From positions 620,001 to 684,000 of the forward strand of contig MARA01000008.1 of NCBI GenBank assembly GCA_001792895.1: a stretch of DNA of 64,000 nucleotides, in the 5' to 3' direction. Shown piece after piece: positions 22,184 to 33,533 of the stretch. Numbering within the stretch: position 1 is the first letter of the stretch; each line of letters begins with the position of its first letter. The position numbers were made by a program, and so were the translations under genes. The stretch is from Lentinus brumalis. Its lineage: Eukaryota; Basidiomycota; Agaricomycetes; Polyporales; Polyporaceae. The notes under the pieces were generated by a model. It did not search any database. It was not told the DNA's origin and saw nothing but the letters and a program-made list of their open reading frames with translations.

Positions 22184-23410
22184 GATGGTGTGGTCGACGT
22201 TGCGCTGCCTGCAGGCGGCTCAAACGCCACGGCAGCGGCGAGGGTCCATCCGTCTGCGGAGTCTGCCTGTGAGCGTGTGGGGATCTGTGAGACACGCAGG
22301 TCACCGCTCCAGTGCTGCAGACCCGACAGCAAACAGTGGGCTTACCGGGATGCTACAGTCGATCTTGCGCTGCCTGCGGGCGCCTCGAACGCGGCGGCGA
22401 GGGTCCGTCCGTCTGCGGAGTCTGCCTCTGAGCGTGTGGGGATCTGTGAGACACGCAGGTCACCGCTCCAGTGCTGCAGACCCGACAGCAAACAGTGGGC
22501 TTACCGGGATGCTACAGTCGATCTTGCGCTGCCTGCGGGCGCCTCGAACGCGGCGGCGAGGGTCCGTCCGTCTGCGGAGTCTGCCTCTGAGCGTGTGGGG
22601 ATCTGTGAGGCACGCAGGTCACCGCTCCAGTGCTGCAGACCCGACAGCAAACAGTGGGCTTACCGGGATGCTACAGTCGATCTTGCGCTGCCTGCGGGCG
22701 CCTCGAACGCGGCGGCGAGGGTCCGTCCGTCTGCGGAGTCTGCCTCTGAGCGTGTGGGGATCTGTGAGACACGCAGGTCACCGCTCCAGTGCTGCAGACC
22801 CGACAGCAAACAGTGGGCTTACCGGGATGCTACAGTCGATCTTGCGCTGCCTGCGGGCGCCTCGAACGCGGCGGCGAGGGTCCGTCCGTCTGCGGAGTCT
22901 GCCTCTGAGCGTGTGGGGATCTGTGAGACACGCAGGTCACCGCTCCAGTGCTGCAGACCCGACAGCAAACAGTGGGCTTACCGGGATGCTACAGTCGATC
23001 TTGCGCTGCCTGCGGGCGCCTCGAACGCGGCGGCGAGGGTCCGTCCGTCTGCGGAGTCTGCCTCTGAGCGTGTGGGGATCTGTGAGACACGCAGGTCACC
23101 GCTCCAGTGCTGCAGACCCGACAGCAAACAGTGGGCTTACCGGGATGCTACAGTCGATCTTGCGCTGCCTGCGGGCGCCTCGAACGCGGCGGCGAGGGTC
23201 CGTCCGTCTGCGGAGTCTGCCTCTGAGCGTGTGGGGATCTGTGAGACACGCAGGTCACCGCTCCAGTGCTGCAGACCCGACAGCAAACAGTGGGCTTACC
23301 AGGATGCTACAGTCGACCTTGCGCTGCCTGCGGGCGCATCGAACGCGGCGGCAAGTGCGCCTGTGAACATACTGTGAGAAAAGCGGTCACCGTTCCAATG
23401 CTGCAGACCT
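22184..23410 (+). repeat. Tandem repeat, about eight units of 159 bp, coding-phase length
   Basis: Units begin at 22184 (diverged, 165 bp), 22349, 22508, 22667, 22826, 22985, 23144 and 23303 (partial, decayed). The six central units are almost identical; the visible differences are single bases, such as GAGGCACGCAG in place of GAGACACGCAG in one unit. Because 159 is a multiple of three, two frames stay open through the array. One encodes a 53-residue unit (DATVDLALPAGASNAAARVR and so on, with SERVGICETRRSPLQCCRPD). Neither frame has recognised homology, and open frames are an automatic by-product of such arrays. The array may be a minisatellite or a repeat domain of the neighbouring gene. Confidence 0.9.
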
Positions 23411-23529
23411 GACATGAAATAGGCAACATACATCGGCGCCACGTTCCATGAGCATTGTTCTTGCACGTCGACATGGCCACTCTTGAGTCTTCGACTAATG
23501 TGATCTTGACATGTTTACTTCCGCGCTAG

Positions 23530-23698
23530 TTGGGCGCCGTTCAGCGCCGATGTGGGCCTGTACAGTCGCACGGCAGTTGCCATGATGCAGGAGGCAGCCG
23601 CGCACAAGTCGGAGCTTGAGAAGCATGATAGATTCATCTACAACGACATTGACCATATTCATATACAAGGACATCCATCACAGTTACTCAGTGATTGA
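23530..23698 (+). other. Coding-like fragment, possible terminal exon
   Basis: An open frame after the tandem repeat reads WAPFSADVGLYSRTAVAMMQ, EAAAHKSELEKHDRFIYNDI, ending SQLLSD and a stop near 23698. The composition is charged and helical and looks like protein-coding sequence. It could be the last exon of a gene whose earlier part includes the repeat array or the hypothetical gene at 20944. No family was recognised. Confidence 0.35.
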
Positions 23699-23799
23699 CA
23701 ACAAATCTGCAGTCAGGTGAGTATATATATATATGTAACGTAGTGACGAAACAATAATATAGTAGTGAGTTGCATAAGGCTCGTATGGTGCATGTTCGA

Positions 23800-24609
23800 C
23801 TACGCTGCACCCCATATGCTGCGTTGCGCCTCCTCTTGTTCTATGTACTCAGTATTAGCACCTCCTGTATTGAGTCGATTACTGTGAGCAATTGGTGGTG
23901 TGGGGAGATCAACAAAGGGGTGGGTAACAGGGGTATTGGGGGCTGCACCAGCATTAGTTGCGGCTGCAGGACCATGAGAGTCGGTGTGGATATCATGCGG
24001 CAAGGAGCCGGACATGGTAGTAGGTGTGAGGTGAACCGCATCAGAAGTCATGCGTGCGACTGTGTCATTCCTGTAGCTATGCATATGAGTGACATGAGCA
24101 CACTGGCTGTAAAGTTTATGACCGTGTACTCACAATACTGGTGTCGGTTGGGCAATAGTGGTGTGCTCCGGAACAGATGCACGTATATTGTTCTCAGGCC
24201 AGTAGGTGCAATGCACATACGAGCGCAGAAGGTATGCTGCGTAGATGAGGGGAGACGGGAGGTCCGCAAAGCCGACACGAAGGTATGGGACAAGGAGGTA
24301 GGAGAAGGGATGTCCAGGGCCGTCGTTGAAAATGACGAACTCAATGCTGTCCGTGCCAATGCTCTCGACAGCAAGTATTGCACCGCGAATGAGCGTGTCC
24401 GCCGCATATCGTACAGTACCGTCAGAGGCGCAGTAACGCACTTCCAACTGAACCGTAGACCCAAGTGAAAGAGGAACTGGAGGACGGCATGCAAGGGCGA
24501 AGCGAGGTCCATACCAAGAGATTTGTGGACGAAGAAGGGCAACAGCAATGCTGAGATACGCAGAGGTGTGGTTGTTGTGGGCAGAGGGAGGCGGAGTGTT
24601 GGAGGGCAT
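23800..24609 (-). CDS. Hypothetical protein, two exons
   Basis: Exon 1 runs 24609-24134 from ATG (MPSNTPPPSAHNNHTSAYLS) and exon 2 runs 24076-23800. The intron 24077-24133 has GTGAGT and CATAG ends and keeps frame, giving about 250 aa. Residues 25-140 look like a folded, beta-rich domain (GSTVQLEVRYCASDGTVRYA, ESIGTDSIEFVIFNDGPGHP, YVHCTYWPENN). The C-terminal part is low-complexity, rich in Ala, Pro and Thr. No domain was recognised. A TATA element lies about 45 bp upstream on the same strand. Confidence 0.6.
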
Positions 24610-24650
24610 TGTTGATTGTCTGAACTGTTGAGGTGTGTTGGACGAGGTGC

Positions 24651-24657
24651 TTTTATA
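24651..24657 (-). promoter_or_regulatory. TATA box of the 23800-24609 gene
   Basis: Reading the minus strand, TATAAAAG lies about 45 bp upstream of the ATG at 24609, with a short leader between. Position and sequence fit a core promoter. Confidence 0.5.
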
Positions 24658-24988
24658 TCAGATCATGCGCAACAATATGCCCTCAACGTGACATCAAGAA
24701 CATGTGTATCTCCCGTTAATGGTTGACAATGAGGCCACCATGAATTTGGTCATTTATTCATTCCAGCTGCATGTGGGTTTTTGATGCGATAGCCAATCTG
24801 ACCCCAGCGGATGTCAAGTGGCTGATATGTGGACATGATCATATGTCTGTTGTGGAGCTATGCCACAGAATTTGCACAATGGCACCATTGTGGGTTACCA
24901 TTATCATGAATAGGATTTTCAGATCAAAGTAGGGAGATACAGCATCAGGTGGTAGTGCGCGTGTGCAGCGCCACATAGAATACATGAT

Positions 24989-25046
24989 GCCGTGGCAGAT
25001 CACCGGGAGACTTGATGTCGTGGCAGATCACCGGGAGACTTGTCTG
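24989..25046 (+). repeat. Two-copy 28-bp direct repeat
   Basis: CGTGGCAGATCACCGGGAGA plus three more matching bases occurs at about 24991 and again at about 25019. The copies are tandem with a 28-bp period. There is no associated gene. Confidence 0.75.
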
Positions 25047-25056
25047 CTTGGTGTGG

Positions 25057-25700
25057 TCAACAATGATAAGTTGTATGAAACATGCTCGGTATACGTACCT
25101 TGAGCTCAGTGGCGTCACGTAGCCCGAGTAGGCCGGACTGTTTCAGCACTTGATCGGAGGAGGGAGTGGCGTTGACTGAATCTCCCTGTTTGAAGCGCAT
25201 GGAAAAGGGCAGTGAAAATCTCCGGAGAGATCTGTCGGAACCAACGTGGTTGCCAGAACCCCCATATCCACGACCGCATAGACACCCCACTCTCCACTGT
25301 GGTCCAGCCCTCCGGGATGCACAAGAGTATAGTGGCGTCTCTTGTACTGGCTCGGAAGAAAGCCCATCCATCTCGGACTGCCACCAAGTTGTGGACAGTC
25401 CCCAACATTGAGATTCCGCCAGTGTAGGTGCATGGCATGATGCATATGTTCATATCGACACAGATGCGATCACATGGCCGTCTATAGATGAGCCATACCC
25501 CATACTCGCTGCCATAGGCGACTTGAACAGCGTCAAGAGGAAAGAGGGCGCATGATGGACGCCGTGAGTAGGGGATGTGATTGGGCGGGAAGGGAGAGAT
25601 ATGTGCAGCTTGCATCTGAGCGGCGTTGCGGAAGAACCTGCAACGATGATGGAGGCAGTAGAAGCACTGTTGTTTCTTTTTTCCCAGAACATGTTGTGGT
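25057..25700 (-). other. Coding-like minus-strand fragments, gene model unresolved
   Basis: Three overlapping minus-strand frames show protein-like text: WAFFRASTRDATILLCIPEG followed by MRSWIWGFWQPRWFRQISPE, and in another frame MRFKQGDSVNATPSSDQVLK then SGLLGLRDATELK ending at a GTACGT donor near 25100. They may be exons of one gene or the remains of one. No family was recognised. The region 24658-24988 just before it is AT-rich with nothing seen. Confidence 0.35.
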
Positions 25701-25726
25701 ATTTATGCCAAGTTCACTCCACCATT

Positions 25727-26400
25727 CTAGACGATATCAATGATCTGCTTCTGGGAGTTGCTCATGGTGTAGCCCAATACAGATGCCACGCATATCATTG
25801 ATAGTACCTTTTTCCATCCATCAGGAAGGACATCAGTGGTGATATCCCAATTTTGGCAATGTCGTGATGTTTGCACCAATGTCTGAGTAGAAATGAGCAG
25901 CAGACAGACAGAAGAAGCCAGATATTGACCGACATCCATTCATCTGTGACATTGCATGTCTGCTGATATGGCAAGGGGTGAAATACGCAGATAAACCACA
26001 CAGCTCGCCAGCTAAGGGCCAGACATTCCTGCGCATGGACCAGCTGTCAGCTCTGAACCACAGCAAACCATTGACAGTGCGTGCCAAGTTCTGACCACCT
26101 CGGGTCGGGATGCTAGCAATGCGATTGACCCATTACCTAAGATGGTGGCGCGGTGCTTCAGTTTCAGAAATGACCTCAGCGACCGATCTTCCTGGGTACA
26201 GCAAGGTTCCAGAACATTCCAGCAATCCATTTGTGACTAATGTCGTGTACGAAGGCCTCGGAACTACGGTGCAGTGCATTCTCAAGGACGTAAACTGGCT
26301 GACAGGACAGCGATCAGTGCGGAGAGGCCCAATGATGGGCTGCCTGCTTTGCCTGTAGTGAGGAATGGTAGTAGCAATGTCCGTATCCATACCATAGGAG
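25727..26400 (-). other. Coding-like minus-strand fragments, possible gene remnant
   Basis: Short stretches such as MHCTVVPRPSYTTLVTNGLL, LLASRPEVVRTWHALSMVCC, HWCKHHDIAKIGISPLMSFL and VLSMICVASVLGYTMSNSQK appear in different minus-strand frames, in an order that could be exons. Stops and frame changes prevent a convincing join. It is probably a decayed or lineage-specific gene. Region 26400-26706 shows nothing supported. Confidence 0.3.
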
Positions 26401-26706
26401 CTCTAGCGATGATAATGAGGAAGGAACTGCGGTCGACGAGGACCATACATCTGGACATGGCAAGCTTTTAAGCCATGCAGAGTACCTATTAGATCTATCC
26501 ACGTGGCTGAGAGAATGTATGCACCCGATGCCTAGAACTGCATGCTATGACTCAGTTTAGCGTCTTTCGCACTTGCCACCTACACATCCCTGCCTCAGCC
26601 CACAGATACTTGTGAACCATGATGCACGTACGCCACACTGGGCAGCTCTCGGAGTTCTTTATCCCAAACAGAACACTCTGCACCATGATTCATACATTCA
26701 GTCCTG

Positions 26707-28108
26707 ATGTTTCGTTCTATGCCATTGATGGGGAGTGCACTGCAGAGGCAGACGTGACGTACGTGCTCAATTACTGTGCTGGTTACTGTTGCTGAATTCA
26801 TCGTAGGCTCAATCGAAACAAGTGTGTCTTGCCTGTTGAGATAGAGCTCCACATTGCACACCTTCTTCGACCCATTGATCTCCAACACCTTGCTGCAACC
26901 ACAACGCACCTTTACGACATTGCGTTCACCGTCCTCTACCACTCGGTCCAGATCCATGATCGCAATGCGGAACGCATCCTACACAACCTCTTGACGAGAG
27001 GAAAATCTGGTTTTACATCTCCTCGCCTCCCAGATCCTGTCCTTTATGTCCGTGTGGTGTCGTACTACACATTCTCGGATTACAACGACAATCGGCGACT
27101 TCGTCTACTTGTGCAGCTTCTTCAAACAGCAGTAAATGTTCGCATACTCCATATTGAACCAATTGCTTCGTCGCGCACAACAGTTCGTCAAATATTTGCG
27201 GAGATGTACCACAAGCTACCCACCATTTCTAGCCGACTTCGTACACTGGTCGCCCTCCCGCCGACTACTCCTGTCAGCACTGCACATACTCCATCTGCTT
27301 CGGCTACATCTACTCCTCTTGTTGCACCCATGTCCACGCTTCTCTTTGCATCTACTATAACCACCACAACGCCAACTCCTCCCGCTGAACCTCTTCCTAT
27401 GCTCGAGGCCTTACACACACGGTCATTGAGTCTCATGTCTATGTTGATGGGATCGAGGCCGATGAAGGTTCTGATGCTGGAAGAAGATGTATCTGGAGAG
27501 AGCATTGTGGAGTTCCTCCGCTATCTAGCATCTGCTGAACGTGCGGCATCGGTCAAGTCTTTTGGGTGCACGGTCATGGCAGTGCGGACAGATCTCGTGC
27601 TGGATCAAATTGCTTGTACCTTCCCTGGACTTGTGCACCTTTGTATGCAGGAGACGTCGTCGAGGACATATCCTCCCAAAGTTGACACACTCAAGGTTTG
27701 CTTTCTTTCTTTACTCAGTCATAGCTGTCTTAACAAGTTTTATATTGCAGGTCATGCTCGCATTCTTACAAAATCATCCCACTGTTCTATGTGAGCTGCA
27801 AGCAATGACCTACAGCACATACTGGTGTCCCTGTGCGTACAGTGACTTTGACGCAAATGTGATCCTTCCTCAGTTGGGTCACATCAGCATACAACGTCCT
27901 CACCTCACCCACCTCTGGGTATCCTGCTATACCTTTACACGCACTGGTGGACGTGATGACTGGACATTCACTGTGATACCAAACCCCAATCTACGTAAGC
28001 GTCACCGCGTTCAATGGGCAGGTCTACAAGATCGCTTGTGAGTCCACAGTACTTGGATGTTGTGTTATATATCTCTAACTACTCTTTACTAGCTGCCCGG
28101 TGTGGTAG
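26707..28108 (+). CDS. F-box family protein (polypore-type expansion)
   Basis: Exon 1 (26707-26753) supplies ATG and MFRSMPLMGSALQRQ. An intron at 26754-26806 leads to exon 2, which opens with the family signature LNRNKCVLPVEIELHIAHLL, RPIDLQHLAATTTHLYDIAF and LYHSVQI: an F-box with the Leu-Pro-x-Glu-Ile start. The middle is a Thr/Pro/Ser-rich insert (about residues 165-205). Exon 3 starts after the intron 27696-27750 (VMLAFLQNHPTVLCELQAMT). A further intron of about 50 nt near 28040-28092 is likely, giving a C-terminus of DRFCPVW with TAG at 28106-28108; otherwise the stop is at 28041. It is related to the genes at 35.5-36.7 and 39.6-40.8 kb by the shared LP(V/L/M)E(I/L) start and the LY.HSI/ALKV segment. 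An SCF substrate receptor role is inferred from the family only. Confidence 0.65.
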
Positions 28109-28236
28109 TACTATGTACAACACTTGTAGATCCGCTGCCCAACAACACGGGCGTGACACTTGCCACGACATGACACGACAACCTCATTACAGTCAGAAAT
28201 ACTTTCCTCCTCCCTCCCCGGTGCCCAGCGGTTTGA

Positions 28237-30248
28237 TCACTCAGGAATCCTACGATAATGTATGGTTGCGGTACTTCTAAATCCTATCTTGGAGCCCAAG
28301 AGGCGCGATCTGCGTCGTGACCCTATGGTAGTGAAGCAGTATCGCGCAACGTACGTCAGTGAAGGAGAAGAGTGCGAGCCTCGGGCGCGACAATTACCAC
28401 ATGCACTGGATGTTCTCGGCGTCGACAAGAGCTGCACGCGTTTGTAGCGGTGAGCGTGTGCAGAAACTTGAAAGATCCACGGGGAACCTAGCCTCACAAC
28501 ATGAGAACGCAGTCGGCACTAAACCGCGATCAGTGTACTGATCTCCTGCTGTCCGTCGTGGCTGACTTGAGTACTGTCTTGCAGCCGCCGTGCAACTTCG
28601 ACTTTCGCGATGTCGGGTCTGCGTACGAGGAGGGACGTGCAGTACAATTACCAGATCCGAGCGCAGAGATACGTTGCGAAGCTGCATGCAGCGCACCGTC
28701 AACGAAGATTTATATTTAAGACGACAGCTACGTCGAGGGCGGCAAGAACCCATTGAATTAGTTTACTGTCGGTGTTCGACTTCCCGGCGGGCACGCGAGT
28801 GCATACTGCCCTTCTCGAACACGAGGGTGCGTTGCTACTCCGTAAAAAAAGAACGGATATGCGCACATGTGCAGGCGTGACACGGCGATGAGAGGACGCA
28901 ACGCACCTGCGGTATGGTCTTCTTGTGAGTCCCGCCCGTGTCCCTGAGCCGGTCAGATCTGTGTCGGTGATGCGCTCGCCCCTTCTTGATTTGTGGCTGG
29001 CACCAGCGTACACGGTCGTTGGTATCATCTGTGACGACGTGAGTTGAGGCCGTCCACTACGCTCTTGGAGCACCGTTGCGGAGGTACAGCTTTGAGCTCG
29101 GTGTCGCCTCACATCGCTGACGCTGCGGATGTGAAGACGGTGGAGACGGCGACATCTTCCGCATACTCAAGAGTGATGGCGAGGAGGGAGAGCTCTTGTC
29201 TGTTTATGAAGTCCATACACTCCGTCCACAGACCGCGCAGGAACATGTCCGACGTGCCCTGGTAGAGGTGCGGAGTGTCGGCGGCGCTGTCTTCGGAATG
29301 GTACGGTCGCCTTCCTCTCCTACTGCGTCTCGCAAGCGGATCGACAGCTGTCCACCGTCGTGGTGCTCTCCTTTCCGCCTCTCCCACGAGCTCCTCAACG
29401 CCCACCGCGAGCAGGAGGAACCTCCTTCGCGCTGGGCAGGAGTGCAGGACCATGGCAGTATCTCCCTCCACTCTTTGTCCCTGTATCGCGTCCAAAGATC
29501 TGAGTTGTTACAGTTCGCGGCGGGCATCGCGGTACTTGCAGGCTCAAGATAGCTCGCGGGCTCGTCCAAACGCATGTAATCGCTGGCCTGTATGCCGCAA
29601 AGTTAGTGACTCTCTTTATGGTGGCGCTGGTGGTCCCTTCCAAGCCTTCTGAGCAGGAACGGTCACGAATGCTTACCTGTTATAAACATACCGACCTTGT
29701 CACAGTAGTAGGGGTGCTCGGCGGCAGCGAGGGGACAAACAGACGTCCAGACTGCGGTCTTCTGAGGTGCGTTCGCGAGGCTCCGGCCTGCCACCGTTAC
29801 CGCGCTCGTGCGACAGGTCAGCGTGGTGGGCTCTGTGGTCCATAAACTCGCCATCCTCACAGTCCTGCGTGCTGATTAGTCGCCTTTCTCTTCGCGTCGT
29901 TGGACGGTCTTCAAGTATGGCTAAACACCGCCTGGGTCGCGTCCGAATGTTGTTGTTTCAAGCTGGGCGACGACTACCGACTTTCTTCTGTCGTGCGCCC
30001 GCTAGACTGTGTTGTAATGACGCGGCGTCCAGGCGCCAGCTCTGAAGACGCTTCTCTAAGCAGTTGATAAGATCCGACACTCGTTGCGTACCCTGTTCAA
30101 AGGAGCCTCGTAGTAAATACTTGTAGCGTTCCAGGAGTGCGTGCAGCGGGGAGACGGATTCAAGATTCGAGGAGTGGAAATTGGAATGGCGGCAGCCTGG
30201 ATAGTGTGCCGAGCGCCTACGGGATCGTGGAATGGGATCTCCAGCCAC
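28237..30248 (-). other. Coding-like minus-strand region, gene model unresolved
   Basis: Several minus-strand segments look like exons in order. They are LHALLERYKYLLRGSFEQGT with SDLINCLEKRLQSW (30248-29958), then WTSVCPLAAAEHPYYCDKVG (29860-29663), then after a GTAAGC...CATACAG intron DYMRLDEPASYLEPASTAMP with SDLWTRYRDKEWREILPW. In another frame come TSDMFLRGLWTECMDFINRQ and ELSLLAITLEYAEDVAVSTV. The last two parts need a frame change for which no convincing intron was found. It is either a complex lineage-specific gene or a pseudogene. No domain was recognised. The 28109-28236 stretch shows nothing. Confidence 0.35.
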
Positions 30249-30525
30249 GTGGTTGTCGGCGTCTTGCGTGTGGCAGTTGCTCTGCTGCGTTTCTGCGCAC
30301 CGACCACACGGGTCGTCGCCGGGCAGCCCAAAGTGCTGTCGTGGTAGCTCTATTGGCTATTCGCTATCTCGGGTACGTATGAGACAACTGATTCTATCAT
30401 TACAGAAGACTGACGGAAACTTGAATTGCGACCGGTGTTGTCAAGTTTCAGCAGATTCCAAGAAGATCCGCCCTCTACCCTCCGTCTCCTTCCCATTCTC
30501 CGCCCACGACCTCTCCCTAAGCACT

Positions 30526-31363
30526 TCAAATATACGAGAGGGGCGGTAGGCTGACGCGGTCATTCTCGTCAGGTTCCATGCGTTTGTTGTGTCGAAGATC
30601 GCGTCTACGCTCTTGCCTGGACGACGTGCCCAGATACTGACGCTTCTTGACATTCAAGCCGTCAGATTTCGTCAACTCCCAGCCACTCGGCTTACCGTCG
30701 AAGACCCGACGCCTCGGGAGAAGCGCTTGCTCATGGTCCTGGTAATCGCTATGCAGGTTTGCCGGGCGATGAGTCCAGCCGTCGTGCTGTTGGAGGGCCC
30801 CTGCGTCTGCCGAGGGATTGTCCTGCGTCAGCACCCCAACGTTCTCCTGTGTAGAGCCAAGCTCGTTCCGCCGCTCTCCGCTTCTCTCCTCGTTACCGGT
30901 TTCATCGGCCGGTTTCTCAGTAGGTGAGGATGTGGTGAACGACAGGGGAGCCCAGCTCCACGAGAGAGACGCGACATACTCGCAGAGGGCGTCCTACGTA
31001 CAGTGAGTTGCGATCGCGTCTTTTCAGCGCCTCACTTACTGGAAAAATATCATAGTTCGCCGTGACGACTCTAAGGCTATACGGACCAGGAGCCCTGCCT
31101 ACGTCCAGTTGGAGGGCACCGATCGGGTGATAGTCATGCAGGTACAGCAGAGACGGGTTCATGTCCACGGTGAGGATGTTGCTTGGAAGAGCGACACCGC
31201 AGAGGCTGACCACACGTTCTTTCTCGCCCGCAGACTCGGACTCTGAAGCGACGGGGACGATGTTCTGATCGTTAAGGAAGCCGGGGACGAGGAAGCCGGG
31301 CGCTGGCTCGGGCAGCGGAGGGAGTGGCAGGTGGTGCCGACGGCCGTTCGTCGCGGCTGACAT
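30526..31363 (-). CDS. Hypothetical protein, two exons
   Basis: Exon 1 (31363-31040) begins at ATG (MSAATNGRRHHLPLPPLPEP) and encodes a compact domain (VVSLCGVALPSNILTVDMNP, LLYLHDYHPIGALQLDVGRA, RVVTANYDIFP). The intron 30994-31039 (GTAAGT...CGTAG) joins in phase to exon 2 (30993-30526). Exon 2 starts DALCEYVASLSWSWAPLSFT and continues as a hydrophilic, acidic then basic tail ending ENDRVSLPPLSYI. The length is 263 aa. No known domain was recognised. The architecture (short folded N-terminus, long Ser/Arg-rich tail) resembles the genes at 32.8-33.4 and 41.6-43.2 kb. Confidence 0.6.
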
Positions 31364-31465
31364 GGGTACTGGAGGCTCGAAATTGGACGCAGATGGCGGG
31401 CTGGGCAGTTTGTCTGGGAGGAGGCAGGAGCGACATTTCGATCACCTCACTGCGAGCATATAACA

Positions 31466-32540
31466 TCATCTCGGAGAGTTTCTGTGCTCAGTCGGTCTCG
31501 CGCTCTCCTCATGCCTGATGCAGTGTCTGTAACGCAGGCTGTAGGTGGCTTCCAGTGAACAGTTTTTTCTCCATGGCAGACAACCTCCCCTCGACCTTCG
31601 AACGCGATGTCCACTGGCGCACCGGCGCTCCGCCAGTGGTACGTCTCTCATTGGCTGCTCGCTCTTCCGGGCCTCCTCGTCCGGGCCTCGCTCACCATGT
31701 TGTCCGTCGCCTACGTGCTTGCTAATTTGAGCCGGGTCGTTCTCGCAGTGCCATGCCCCGCGCTTGTCACACGCGCCGCAGCTAGACATTCGAAAAAATT
31801 GCTCCATGATGCCACAAAACTTTCCTCTGGGGTATAGTAAGTCCTGTGCTTCTCCCCACAGGTTCACTGATCTCAGTATGCCTCTCGCAAGCGCCGCCGT
31901 ACCCGCGCCGCGAGTCACTCACAGGTGATCGCCCGGTCCCCCTCGCAGCAGCTGAGAGAGCGGATCATCCCGACCTCACGCTTTCTCACCGGTCGCCGGT
32001 GGGGCTCCCCTTCTCGGATCGGGGCGCGAGTCTGTACGTCCCAGCTCTTTCAAGTTCGTTCCAAACTCGTGTCGCGCGCCGCGCACGCGTTCATGACGTG
32101 ATCGTTGTGCCTCGTTGACACCCGCGGGCAGGTCCTTCTGGATCACGCTCCGTACAGAGCACGGTGTGGAGCGCGCAGAGTGGCCCGCCTGCTCCTTGAT
32201 TCGGAAATCGTTCTGGGGGACGAACAGGGAGAAGTGCTTGACGCGTACGCTCCCGGGAGCATATCCTCAGCAAGTCCAGTTGTTGAACCCGGTGCCGCGG
32301 TTAATCCGGAACCCTACAAGCCTACTACTCTTCCGAGGACTTCCTTGAAGCTGTCAATGTGCGCGCGCAGCTGCAGATAATGATCGCTTCATGCGTGGCA
32401 TCGTCGTGCGGATCGAAGGCGGTCGGGATGGTCTGTGCGCTCAACGTGGTAAGAAGCGTGCTGGTACTGCCAGCGTTCATCGTTCGATAACAGCTGCTAA
32501 CAGCAACAAAAATCAACATAGTCCCTCGAAGCGACATCCC
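31466..32540 (-). other. Coding-like minus-strand region, gene model unresolved
   Basis: Minus-strand text includes YHVERTDHPDRLRSARRCHA, DHYLQLRAHIDSFKEVLGRV, then SVRVKHFSLFVPQNDFRIKE with SVIQKDLPAGVNEAQRSRHE, and finally IMEQFFRMSSCGACDKRGAW and HCENDPAQISKH (Cys-rich). The order suggests one gene read from about 32540 to 31466 with introns, but splice sites could not be fixed. A Cys-rich segment near the C-terminus is the only notable motif. There is no family assignment. Confidence 0.35.
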
Positions 32541-32786
32541 GACGTCTCTCCCAACCAGAAGTTACCCGGGTCAGCAACGCGTGATTGAACGCGCGGGCTC
32601 GCGCGTCCTCCCACCTTCGAGCGAGTCGTACCGCAATGGTACTACGCCCCGGCGTATGCATCCCGGCCTCACGAGTCCAGCCTTCTCACGACCCGGGCTA
32701 CCCCTCTAGGCCGCTATCGGGACGCAAGTCCGTACATTATAGTTCTTCTGTGGACGACTACACATACATCGCTGATGAAATTATCG

Positions 32787-33449
32787 TTACTCCGTCCATC
32801 CTAGTGCTGCAAGAGGGCCGTGCGGTCGTCTCCGCCGTTCTCTCCGGCTCGCCCGCTTTTGACCACCATCCTCGTCATAGTAGCTCTCCACGCTCGGCGC
32901 CACGTAGAACGTTGCTGGTCCGACTGCCCTCGGCGCGCCTGCCAAGCACGATCGCCCGCCGCATTGCCACAGGCTCGGGGGCGGGATCGTGTCTCCATCG
33001 TCCCGCATCTCCATTTCCGGTGCCGGTTTCGGTCCCCTGTCTAGCGTCCTATCTGCTAGCCGGACAGTCTTCCCTTCCATGCAGGGTACTTCAAGGCGCA
33101 CCCTGCGGACCAGGTTCGCCCTGCACTCATTCTCCACCTCGAAGCCCACCAACCAGCCTCTCCAGCCCAGTACTCTCGTCAGATAACCCGTGACATGCGG
33201 ATCATATGTTTCGGTTTTCTGCCCCGCAGCTGGTGAGCTCAGGTGCTGCGGCGTGGTGGCGTAGATTCTGACTTTCATCCCCGTTTGCAGCGGTCGTGGA
33301 GGACATCGTACCACCGTGTATGCATGCACTTTCGTTGCGAAATCCTTCGGACTTGTGGGGTCTCCATCCACATATCCGCTCCACCTCGCATACACCACCT
33401 CGTATAGTTCGGCGCAGTCTCGCAAGCTTGGTGATAACAGCTGCGCCAT
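32787..33449 (-). CDS. Hypothetical protein with basic C-terminal tail
   Basis: An open frame starts at ATG 33449 (MAQLLSPSLRDCAELYEVVY); an in-frame ATG at 33533 would add 28 residues. The first 130 residues look folded (ARWSGYVDGDPTSPKDFATK, VHAYTVVRCPPRPLQTGMKV, HVTGYLTRVLGWRGWLVGFE). The tail is rich in Arg, Gly and Pro and ends RRRPHGPLAALGWTE. An intron inside the tail is possible. No domain was recognised. It is one of three similarly built hypothetical genes in this window. Confidence 0.55.
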   Translation of the reverse strand: MAQLLSPSLRDCAELYEVVYARWSGYVDGDPTSPKDFATKVHAYTVVRCPPRPLQTGMKVRIYATTPQHLSSPAAGQKTETYDPHVTGYLTRVLGWRGWLVGFEVENECRANLVRRVRLEVPCMEGKTVRLADRTLDRGPKPAPEMEMRDDGDTIPPPSLWQCGGRSCLAGAPRAVGPATFYVAPSVESYYDEDGGQKRASRRERRRRPHGPLAALGWTE

Positions 33450-33533
33450 GGTGAAGGAAGGCAGGAGGGAGAGAGGTTGTTGTGCAGGAAGGTCGTCGCT
33501 CGACTGAGTGTGGCAGGCAGTTTCAGTGTGCAT

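Noticed and set aside
22052..23377. A 441-codon plus-strand open frame, and a second 394-codon frame, spanning the tandem array, as real genes
   Set aside because: A 159-bp period keeps frames open automatically. There is no known homology, and two frames are equally open, so coding status is unproven.
22184..23410. CRISPR array
   Set aside because: The units are contiguous 159-bp repeats with no unique spacers, in a eukaryotic genome.
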